The notes under the pieces were generated by a model that was given only the letters and a program-made list of their open reading frames with translations, ran no database searches and was not told where the DNA came from. Positions 40,510 to 50,600 of a stretch of DNA of 64,000 nt are shown here, piece by piece. The position numbers were made by a program, and so were the translations under genes. Numbering within the stretch: position 1 is the stretch's first letter; each line of letters begins with the position of its first letter. Source of the stretch: an uncultured Bacteroidales bacterium (GTDB lineage Bacteria; Bacteroidota; Bacteroidia; Bacteroidales; FEN-979); contig CAIRDP010000020.1 in assembly GCA_903877385.1 (NCBI GenBank), forward strand, positions 62,001 to 126,000, read 5' to 3'.

Positions 40510-43500
40510 TTACTTTACAACGATTTTCCTTACAACTTTGCTGCTGCCGTTGCGGATGGTCATTGTATATACTCCCGAAGCAATGGGGCGAAGATCGACC
40601 ACGAGGTCGGCAACTCCGTTCACCATCACATTCGTTTTGGAATAAACGGGCAAGCCGATGGCATTCACGATACTGATATCGTAAGATGCGGCCACGGGTG
40701 AATTCATCTTTAACTTGAACTGTCCGTCGTTGGGAACAGGATATACACTGAAACTTGCTGCATTCGGATCATCCGTTCCTGTTATAATGATATGGATGTT
40801 GTTTGACGAATCAGAAGCACAGGTGTTCAGTATTACCTCATCCCAGTACCAGCCGGTATAATGAGCTACAAAAACCTGGCCGGTTCCGGTCACAACAGGA
40901 GCTCCTTCGTAGAACCACTGGTTGCCATTGGGAGCATTGCTGAAGAGCGTATCCCCGTGATTGGTGATTATCGGGGTTTCGGGTATGGGATTAACAGTTA
41001 CAGGGAATGTTGCCGAAGCCGTGCCGTTTCCGCAGGCGTTGGTTCCGAAAACGGTCAATCCGCCAGAAATTGCATTCATGGCATAATCAACCGTGATGTT
41101 CGGGGTATTGGCCCCTGTAGCTATGGCTGCACCAACAGGCAGGTTCCAGGTATATCCTGTTGCGTTGGTCACCGGTGCAACAGAGTAAGCAACACCTGCT
41201 TCGCCTGCACAAACTGTGGCTGCGCCTGTAATGGCACCGGCTGCAACTGGCAGCTGGGTAATGGTAACCGTGAACGGAGCTGAAACAGGACCGTTGCCGC
41301 AAAGGCTGTTGCCATAGACCGTGATGTCGCCTGAGGCAGCGTTGGCTGCAAAATTCACAGTGATTGAATTGGTAAGGTTGCCCGAAGCAATAGTTGCGCC
41401 TGCCGGGAGGTTCCATACATAAGATATTGCATTGGTGATGGGGGGTACGGTATAAGCTATACCCTGGCTGCCGGTGCAAACCGATGAGGAACCTGAGATG
41501 GAGCCGGGTGTGCCGGGTATTCCATTCACAGTCACGTTAAATACGGTAGGATTCTGGGCCGAACAGTTGGATGCATTGTTATAGTTGACTGTTACGGTCT
41601 GGGGGCCTGCTGTATTCCACATAATCTGGCAATCGGCTGTGCCCTGTCCGCCGGTGATGGTGCCGCCCGAAGAAACGGTCCATACATAAGCGGTCTTCCC
41701 GGTTTCGGTAAGGTAATCATAGTAGCCCGAACCCATGCACATGCTGCTGATCCCGCTGATGGTGGGAACCGGAGCTGCATTGACTGTTACGGGTAATGTG
41801 CCGGCCGGATTTGCAGTACAGCCTGTGGCGGGGTTGGTATACACAACGCTCACGGTTTTTGAACCTGCAGTGGGCCATTTGATGGCAACTATGCTGGGGT
41901 CGGAGGTCGGGGTGATGGTTCCGTCGCCTGCCGTCCATACATAGGCGCTCTGCCCGCTCTGGCTGGTATAGTTATTACTTACATTCTGGCATACCGGTGA
42001 TGCACCTGTGACAGTGGCAACAGGAAGGTTGTTTACAATAACCGGCATGTTCGAAGCAGGGCTGTTGGCACCGCAATCGCTCACGGCAATAACGGAAACC
42101 ACTCCCGAAACTGCTGCATTGGAAACGTCCACGGTCACCGTGTTTGAATGGGCATACGATGAGATGGTGAATCCTGCCGGGAAAGTCCAGTTATACAGGA
42201 AACCGTAAGGTACCTGGGGAACCGTGTACACATACCCGGTGTTGTTTTTGCAAACGCTGGCGGGACCCGTTATGACGCCCGGTGTCGGCGGTATCACGCA
42301 GGTGGTGAAGAAAGTCATATCGTTACCCAGTGTTGTACCGGCCAGGTTGACGCCTTTAGCCCTGAAATGATAGGTGGTGTTGATGGTAAGTCCCGACAAT
42401 ATTGCGCTGAAAGACGTTGCAGTGTTGCCAGTAACGGTACCTGGAACACCGGGGGCCGAAGATCCGTAAGCTATGGTTGTGCCATAATCAAAAGTTACCG
42501 TGGTTGAAGCATTAAAGGCTGTAGCCGAGCCGTTCATTGTTGCAAAAGATGCGCCTACCATGGTTGCTGCTACGGTTGTGACTGAAGGAGGAACTGCAAC
42601 GGTTGTGAATGTCATGACATTCCCTGTGGTTACACCGTCGGGATTGGTTGATACAGCCCTGAAATTATACATGGTATTGGGCTGAAGGCCTATAATGGCG
42701 GCCGAAACCGGTGTGAGCTGGGTGGTAATGTTCCCTGCCACTGTAGCGGTATTGCTGAATGAAAGGTCAGTGCTGTACTGGAATACCGTGGTGGTAGTCT
42801 GGGTATTTGCGCTTATTGTTGCATTGAGCGTGGCTGTTGTACTGCCAACACCTGTGGCTGCGGTAGTAACTACCGTTGGGGCCCTCTGGATGATAGCCTC
42901 AATGCCATATTTGAGTGAGCCTCCGTCGGCTGCGGGAACACCCCCTGTAAGGGCTGCTACATAAAATGCGCCGCCCCTGGCGGGTGACTCGGCATAAGTA
43001 CCAAGAGGATACCATTGAACCGTACCTGCAGTTTGGGCAATACCAATATAGTATATGTCATTTGAGATTGCCGCCGGTGTTGTGAAAGCAAAATATTTAT
43101 TGATTCCAAGGTCGCCCGAAAGCAGGGTGTAGTTGGGTGACTGTGCCACGATGGTTCCTGCGCTGTTAAGCAAAACGGTATACACTGTATTGCCCACATT
43201 TGCGGCATAATTGTAAAGCATCACGTTGGCGCCTTTTATGGTACCTGTACCGGTCATGGAATATTTGGCCAGGAACAGTCCGGTACCGGGATAAGTATAT
43301 CCATAGCCGTTGGGTGCAGGCAGACTATAATTATAGGAGTACCTGTTACAGTTGGCCTCGCCCGAAATGGTCATGGTATTGTTGGCGGTATATGTTTCAC
43401 CTGCAATGACCGAAGTGGTGGCGGTGATGTTTACATTTTCCTCAAGAGAAGGAGATATCCCGGTAAAGTTGATCACAGCTCCGGAGCCTGCTGCGAGGGC

Positions 43501-44412
43501 TGTCACGGCCTGGGTGGATGTGTACCTGGTAGTGTTCGTGGCCACATCTTTTATGGTAAGTGTGAGGTTAAATGTCGATGCTGAAGCCGAAACGTTGGCA
43601 ACCCTTACGCCAATGGTGTTTGGATTGCTGTATGGGATTGGCATTCTTTCGGTTGCGTAAATATTAGTTACTGCGATGATATCCGTAAGGCTGTTATTGG
43701 TGAAAGTGGTTGCCGGGCGGTATGCGGTTACGGTAAGAGCCGTACCCAGTGTTGTTCCCTGGTAGCCGTAGCAGAGGGTCGACTGGTTGGTATTACAATA
43801 AGCGGTGAGGGCTGTTGTTCCCATCACACCCGGGGGGTTAGCGAATTCCCAGGCAACATAAACACCGCCCCCGGTATATGTAAACGCTGTACCGTTCACA
43901 AAGGGAATGGAATAAGCTCCAACAGCTATGGGAACAGTGAAAGCAGGATCGGCGCTGACCTGTGTAAAACCGGTGGTTGTCCAGGTTGTCCCAAGGGTAT
44001 AAGAAACATCAGTCGTGTTTTTTAAATAGATATTCAGGGTTCCTGTCTGGGTTCCGACACCTGCAACGTAAATTAAAAAGCCTATGGCATCGATGGTATA
44101 TCCGCCGGGATATCCCGAGGCAGCCATTTCTGAAGGGAGGATCAGGAATTCTTCGCGCTGGTAATTAACACCGGCGTTTCTCGGAATCCTGCTGTTCCCC
44201 GATGTACTGCTTGTACTGGGCAATACCCATTGGGTCATCGAATTCGGCTGCGGATTAGGGTTCACCTGGATCTGGCCCGTAGAAGCACTGGGCGCAGGTG
44301 CAGCGGCTGAACCGATATCGGTCAGGCCTGAGTTGCAAATCGTCGTAGTCTGCCCGAAACTGTACATCGAGAGAACGACTCCAACCAATAATAAAGTAAA
44401 GATTTTTTTCAT
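40510..44412 (-). CDS. giant T9SS-secreted protein with Fn3-like and PKD-like repeats (1300 aa)
   Basis: The signal peptide (1-20, MKKIFTLLLVGVVLSMYSFG) is followed by a unique N-terminal part (about 21-500) that contains tandem beta domains. Two Fn3-like modules lie at about 510-700 (FDYGTTIAYGSSAPG, then NTTYHFRAKGVN). About six PKD/Ig-like repeats of some 85 residues span 704-1190, each with a pattern like TVCAGEAGVAYSVAPV followed by YTWNLPVGA and NACGNG. The T9SS type A sorting domain begins near 1214 (SVYPVPNDGQFKLKMNSP) and ends in KVVRKIVVK. The whole segment from about 510 on is closely paralogous to the last 970 residues of the 2958-aa neighbour. It is probably an extracellular filament or adhesin. 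Confidence 0.88.
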   Translation of the reverse strand: MKKIFTLLLVGVVLSMYSFGQTTTICNSGLTDIGSAAAPAPSASTGQIQVNPNPQPNSMTQWVLPSTSSTSGNSRIPRNAGVNYQREEFLILPSEMAASGYPGGYTIDAIGFLIYVAGVGTQTGTLNIYLKNTTDVSYTLGTTWTTTGFTQVSADPAFTVPIAVGAYSIPFVNGTAFTYTGGGVYVAWEFANPPGVMGTTALTAYCNTNQSTLCYGYQGTTLGTALTVTAYRPATTFTNNSLTDIIAVTNIYATERMPIPYSNPNTIGVRVANVSASASTFNLTLTIKDVATNTTRYTSTQAVTALAAGSGAVINFTGISPSLEENVNITATTSVIAGETYTANNTMTISGEANCNRYSYNYSLPAPNGYGYTYPGTGLFLAKYSMTGTGTIKGANVMLYNYAANVGNTVYTVLLNSAGTIVAQSPNYTLLSGDLGINKYFAFTTPAAISNDIYYIGIAQTAGTVQWYPLGTYAESPARGGAFYVAALTGGVPAADGGSLKYGIEAIIQRAPTVVTTAATGVGSTTATLNATISANTQTTTTVFQYSTDLSFSNTATVAGNITTQLTPVSAAIIGLQPNTMYNFRAVSTNPDGVTTGNVMTFTTVAVPPSVTTVAATMVGASFATMNGSATAFNASTTVTFDYGTTIAYGSSAPGVPGTVTGNTATSFSAILSGLTINTTYHFRAKGVNLAGTTLGNDMTFFTTCVIPPTPGVITGPASVCKNNTGYVYTVPQVPYGFLYNWTFPAGFTISSYAHSNTVTVDVSNAAVSGVVSVIAVSDCGANSPASNMPVIVNNLPVATVTGASPVCQNVSNNYTSQSGQSAYVWTAGDGTITPTSDPSIVAIKWPTAGSKTVSVVYTNPATGCTANPAGTLPVTVNAAPVPTISGISSMCMGSGYYDYLTETGKTAYVWTVSSGGTITGGQGTADCQIMWNTAGPQTVTVNYNNASNCSAQNPTVFNVTVNGIPGTPGSISGSSSVCTGSQGIAYTVPPITNAISYVWNLPAGATIASGNLTNSITVNFAANAASGDITVYGNSLCGNGPVSAPFTVTITQLPVAAGAITGAATVCAGEAGVAYSVAPVTNATGYTWNLPVGAAIATGANTPNITVDYAMNAISGGLTVFGTNACGNGTASATFPVTVNPIPETPIITNHGDTLFSNAPNGNQWFYEGAPVVTGTGQVFVAHYTGWYWDEVILNTCASDSSNNIHIIITGTDDPNAASFSVYPVPNDGQFKLKMNSPVAASYDISIVNAIGLPVYSKTNVMVNGVADLVVDLRPIASGVYTMTIRNGSSKVVRKIVVK

Positions 44413-44555
44413 GATCGTGTTTTTTTAGCTGCAAAAAATATTGGTTTATCCATATTGATTTTATGCCGCTAAATTAATGAATTATTTTTAAAATAATTTT
44501 CATATTGAATAAAGATTTTGTATTCAAATAAAATACAGCGTTCATTTTAAATTGC

Positions 44556-44595
44556 AAAAGAGGCTGATCCGGGACCCGGATCAGCCTCTTTTTAG
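44556..44595 (-). terminator. palindromic terminator of the 2958-aa gene
   Basis: AAAAGAGGCTGATCCGGG (44556-44573) and its perfect reverse complement (44575-44592) flank a single A, with T or A runs on each side. It lies between the 2958-aa gene stop and the 1300-aa gene start. Confidence 0.85.
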
Positions 44596-44639
44596 TGTTA
44601 GGGCGATCACTTAAGGATCACCGCATATGGGAAGGTGTA

Positions 44640-47600
44640 TTACTGTTTGACAACAATTTTCCTGACAATTTTGCTGTTGCCGTTGCGGATAACCATTGTA
44701 TACACTCCCGGAGCAATGGGGCGAAGGTCGATCAGAAGATCTGCAGCTCCGGTCACCTCTACATTTTTCTTCGTATAGATCACCGAACCGATAGTATTGC
44801 TGATACTGATATCGAACGATTGGGCGAATGGGGAATTCATCTGTAATTTAAACTGTCCGTCGTTGGGCACAGGATAAACTACAAAGCTTGCGGCAGCCGG
44901 ATCAGTTGTTCCGGTCACAAGAATAAAGATATGGTTTGAAGTATCGGATGAACAACCATTGAGGGTTACAACATCCCAATACCAGCCCGTGGTATGGGCA
45001 ACATAAACCTGGCCGTTCCCTGTAGTTATGGGTGCACCATTATAATACCACTGATTACCGGCCGGGGCGCTGCTGTATAAAGTATCGCCATTATTAATGA
45101 TAACCGGGGTGGTAGGAATGGATTTTACGACAACCGGGAAAGAAGGAGATACGGTACCGTTACCGCAGGTGTTGGTTCCATAAACTGAAACCGGGCCCGA
45201 CAGTGCGTTCACTGCGAAATCAACGGTAATGTTAGGTGTATTTGCACCTGAAGCTATGCTGGCGCCTGTAGGTAAAGTCCAAACATATCCTGTTGCATTG
45301 GTCACAGGGGCCACTGAATATGCGACACCCGATTCACCGGCACAAACCGAATCTGTACCTGAAACTGTTCCTGCTGCTACCGGTATCTGGTTGATAGTTA
45401 CCGCAAAAGCAGGCGATGCAGTTCCGTTTCCGCAAACGCTGTTACCGTATACCGATATATTGCCCGACACGGCATTGGCGGCAAAATCCACGGTAATTGA
45501 GTTGGTCCCGGCACCGGAAGCTATAGTAGCACCGGCAGGCAGTGACCAAACGTAAGAAGCTGCATTATTGATCGGGGGTACAGAGTATGCTACACCATTG
45601 GTGCCTGCGCATACTGCAGAGGTTCCTGTAATAGTACCGGCAGCATCGGGTAATCCGCTGACCATCACATTGAAAACAGTTGGTGCGGGAGCTGTACATC
45701 CCGATCCGTTGTAATAATTGACGGTGATAGTCTGTGGCCCGGGTGTAGTCCAAACAATTTGCAGATCGGCAGTGCCCTGGCCTGCTGTAATGGTTCCGCC
45801 TGAAGTAACGGTCCATACATAGCCGGTTTGTCCCGATTGGGTGATATAATCATAATATCCCGAATTTATGCACATGTTGGCCATTCCAGAGATAGTAGGT
45901 ACGGGAGCAGCGTTCACGTTGACGGCAAAAGTAGCGGGAGAGGCGGCAAAACAGCCACTGGCATTGGCGTAGTTAACCGAAACGGTTTGTGCGCCGGTGC
46001 CGGTCCATAAGATGTTGAGCGAGGCAGTTCCCTGTCCGCCGGTAATCTGGCCTCCTGCCGAAACACTCCATATATAACCGCTCTGGCCTGCCTGGGTGGT
46101 GTAATTTACATTAGTAGACTGGCAAACGGTTGCGCTGCCGGCAATAACAGGTACTGGCAGGGCATTTACGGTTACGGATTTCACCGTGGGATTCACCCCG
46201 GGGCAACCTGCAGCATTGTTGTAATTCACGCTGAGGGTCCTGGCTCCGGCTAAGGACCAGGTCACCGTAACTGAGTTGGTGCCCATGCCTGAAGTGATTG
46301 CACCCCCGGCCGAAATGATCCAAGAATACCCGGTGTTCCCTGCTTCGGTAGTATATACATTGTTGACAGATCCGGCACAGGCGGTGGCAGGTCCCGTGAT
46401 CGTGGGAACAGGAGCTGCATTCACATTCACGAGAAGCTGTGAAGGTGAACCGTTTCCGCAAAGACCAAGGCCATAAACCATGACATAACCGGGAACAGCG
46501 GTAGAATTATAGCTCACGGTGATGATATTGGTATTAGCGCCGGCAGTAACTGTACCGCCAACAGGAAGAGTCCAGCTGTATCCAACTGCATTTAAAATAG
46601 GAGGCACGGTATAAACATATCCTGCTCCGCCCTGGCAAGCCTGGATTGGTCCGGTGATCACACCTGCAGGTCCTGCTTGGGTACAAATGGTAAGGAAGGT
46701 GAGGTCGGCCCCGTTCGTTGTTCCGAGGGAGTTCACTGCTCTGGCCCTGAAATGGTAGGTTGTATTAAATACCAGGCCGCTTATCGTAGCGCTCACAGCG
46801 GTAGGAGTATTGCCTGTAACGGTAGGCGGTACACCGGCAACTGTTGTGCCATAGGCGGTTGTGAGTCCGTAATCGAAATAGGTAGTGGTACTAAGGCCAT
46901 TGGCGGTGATAGTTCCGTTAAGCACGGCGCCTGATGTTGAAATACCGGTGGCTACATTGGTGACAACTGCAGGAGCATCGGGAGGTGTGTTAAAAGTCAG
47001 ATCTGCGCCGCTGGCCGATCCGCCTGCATTGGAACCGTTGACCCTGAAATGATAGGTATTCCCTGGCAATAAGCCCGAAAGGACAGCCGATACCGGAACA
47101 GCCGAGACTCCACCTACAGGACTTGGGCTGCCTGCAGCCGTAGAGCCATAGGCTATAGTAAGTCCGTAATCAAATGAAACCGTGGTTGAGGCATTATTGG
47201 CGTTGACCGTACCGTTCACCGTGGCAGTGTATGAACCTACACCGGTAGCTGCTACAGTTACAACCAATGGCGGGATTGCCGAAGTGGTGAATGTAAGATC
47301 GCTGCCGTAATATGGTGTAGCTCCTACAAGGCCTTTGGCCCTGAAGTGATACAGCGTATTCGGGACAAGACCGCTTAGGGCGGCACTTATCGGTGTGGCC
47401 GTGGTGCTTACTACTGTGGCAGGAGAACCGGCCACTGAAGTTCCGTAAGCTACAGTGAGTCCGTAATCAAAGCCCGAAACGGTGCTCTCATTATTGGAAT
47501 TGATGGTGCCGTTGAGTGTTGCAGCGACTGATGTAATTGCAGAAGCAGCAACTGAAACAACAACAGGGCTCAACGAAAACTCGTAAGAACCGATGTCCGG

Positions 47601-50600
47601 GGGATTCGTACGTGTAACGCCGGCATAGTCGGTAGTTACCGCGGGTATGTTTACACCGGTATTATTCAGTGCAGCAACCGTTGTATGCAGGTTGGTAGAC
47701 GAAACGAACTGGGGATCAGTATTCTTCGAGTTGGCATCAAAACCTGTAGCCGATTGATATGCTGCCATATTCGCCTGGTCTAAGGCATTATAATAGGCCA
47801 GGGGGCCGGCGACGGAATAGATGTCATTATTATCGGAGCTGGCCGAACCGGTATTATAAACATACAATGCATAATGTTTCCCTGTACCCCCGGCAGCCCT
47901 GTTATTTGCTATAATATTATTTTTCATATTATAGAACGAATAGGATGGGGCTGAAGCCCGATACATGGCATAGGTCGTAGATGTTCCGGTAGCCGGACCA
48001 CTCACGTAGATGTCATTATAATAAAAATTAAAGAAATCAGAATAGTTCCAGTAATCGTAGTAACCATAGATTGTGGGGTTGGTTGCAGCCCCTCCGTCCA
48101 GTGACACAAGGTTGTTGGAGTATTCATTGGTCGTACCTGCGGTTGTCGGATTATAATTATAGATACCATAGATTGTGGGAGTCAAACCGGCATTGGTACT
48201 GCCAATCATGAAAACCTTGTTTTTCTTGGTATTTGCCGAATACAAATACATCCCCCTTGCGAGAGGCGAGCCGGCAGTATTAGTCAGCGACCAGTTGCCG
48301 ATGATGTTGTTTTCTACTGCATTGGCGGGACTGTTTGACGAAACGTATAATCCATATATTCCCCCGGTTCCTGCGTATGAGATGGAGCCTGCAACGGTAT
48401 TGCTGCCTAGGACATTACCGGTAACATTGCCGATGTTAAGAATACCTGATGTAAATTCCAAAAGGTAAAAATATCCGGTTGATGTAGTACTGGTATAACT
48501 GATCCCGGCAATGGTATTACCCTGGATACTGGAGGCTGCAGTTGCCGACAAAGCTCCATAAATTCCATAAAAATACCCGAGACCAGCATTGCTTAGTGAA
48601 GTAGTTACAGTGGGGCTTCCAATAAGGTTGTTGAGAATATTTACCACGCCGGCTGTAATATAAATACCATACAGGTAGGCTGAGCCAACATTGGTCATGC
48701 TGATATTCTGGAAAGTGTTATTGGAAATAGTTGTGGGAATAATAACACCCAGGGTGAAATAAGCTCCGTAAATGTTAAAAGCGGCTGAATTCGTCCATGC
48801 AGTACCTGCGCAAAGCGGAGCCGAACCACCAAAGTAGTTATTGCTGATAGTATGGTTATTTGAACTCCCGATCAGGTATAAGCAGTATTGTGTAACGGTA
48901 GAAACCGTGGCAGAATTGTAATAGAAACTGTTTCCTGTAATGACTGCTCCATCGGCCACGGTCGTGAAATATAAACCGTAGTTCTTAAAGTTGTAAATGT
49001 TGTTATTAATAACCCTGAGCGAATTTGTAAAGGAAGCATTGTAAATACCGGTGGTTTGAACTCCCATCGTACCGGCCGTTGCATCACGGATATCGTTCCC
49101 GTTGATCTCAACGATGTTTACTCCTGTGCTGCCGATATTGACCGAACCGTAGGTTGTGGTAGTTCCGTTATTCTCAATGGTGCTGTTTTTAAGGAAGCAT
49201 GCCTGGGAACCGTTATTGAACGATATGGTTGGTCCGGTATTGGCTGCAGTGGCGTTGGTATTGCGGAAAGTCAGCAGTTTGCCGGCCTGTCCGTCAATTG
49301 TAAAGCGGCTTGCCCCATTGGTCCTGATCATGGCTGTTCCCGTAGCAACGGCAGTTCCGCTGATCGTGCGCAGTGTTGATGCATCCGGTTTGATGGTGAG
49401 GGTATAGTTTGACCCGGGTATATCCTCGGCCCATGCATTCAATGCAACAGTTCCGGGTTCGGTAAGGTCGGCTGTAATGTTAATGGTTGTATTGCCTACC
49501 AGCACGCCCTGGTTGATCATATCAAACGCTCCGCCTGTACCGGTAAGATTTGCATAGGTACCGGGGACGGTAATGGTGGTTGGAATTGAACCTGAAGCAA
49601 TAGTGTAGGACTGAACGTTTGCAATGGCAGGATTGGCATTGATGTTCTGAACGGGTGGAGGACCACTGGCTCCGGCCATCAATACCCCTGAAGTGAGGTT
49701 ATTGGCTGCATCCTGTGCAACGACAAAATACTGGATGATGTCGGCTGCTGCAACAGGCGCCTGCAAAAGTGCATAATTTATAGTAAAGCTGAAGGGGCTG
49801 GTCGAGTTGCTTGCAACCACATATTTCCAGCCGTTATTTGCAGAGGTGTTGCCCACAAATGCGGCTGCATCGGTTGACTTCTTATAATAGAGTCTCGGCA
49901 GGCTGGCCCCGGTTGAGACACCTACATTATCGGTGATCGTTGCCCAGTTCGAAACAACCCTGGTGCCGGCAACCAGGCCATTTCCCATGGGTACGTAAGT
50001 GATGTTCGGGCCAAATACATCGGCCGAAAGGGTAAAGTTCCCTGCATCTGCACCCACGTCGGGAGGAGTGAGACCGCTGCGTGCCTGGCCGTCAAAGTCA
50101 TCGGCAACACTTGACAGGGCGATCCCTGCTGCTTCAATAGGCGTCGGGCTCAGAATATGCAGGTTTGCAGTTGCCGTATTGCCTGCAGGGGCTATAAAAT
50201 TGGGATCGGCATTGCCGCTGGCCATTTCCAGGCCCGTGGCTCCCTTGTAGGCTGCAAAAGTAGCCTGGTCAAGTGCATTGAAATAACCAAACACCCCGCC
50301 GGTTCCGTTGGCAATGATGAGGTTGTAATTGCTTTTTACACCCAGGGGTGCATAGGTTGTTCCTGCAACTTTAATCCCGTAATGCTCGCCGGTTGAACCT
50401 CCTGAACGGGCATTGTAGAAAATATTGTCGAGGCATACCCTTGGGGTGGACAGTGAAGGCGTAATTACGCTGTTGAAGGCATAAGTACTCCCTGTTGTTC
50501 CTGCTGCGGGCGCTCCGCCTATATAGACACTGTTGTTGAGCACACTGTCGACCGTTGCTCCGCCTTCATAAATACCATCAATAACGCAGTCGGAGGTATT

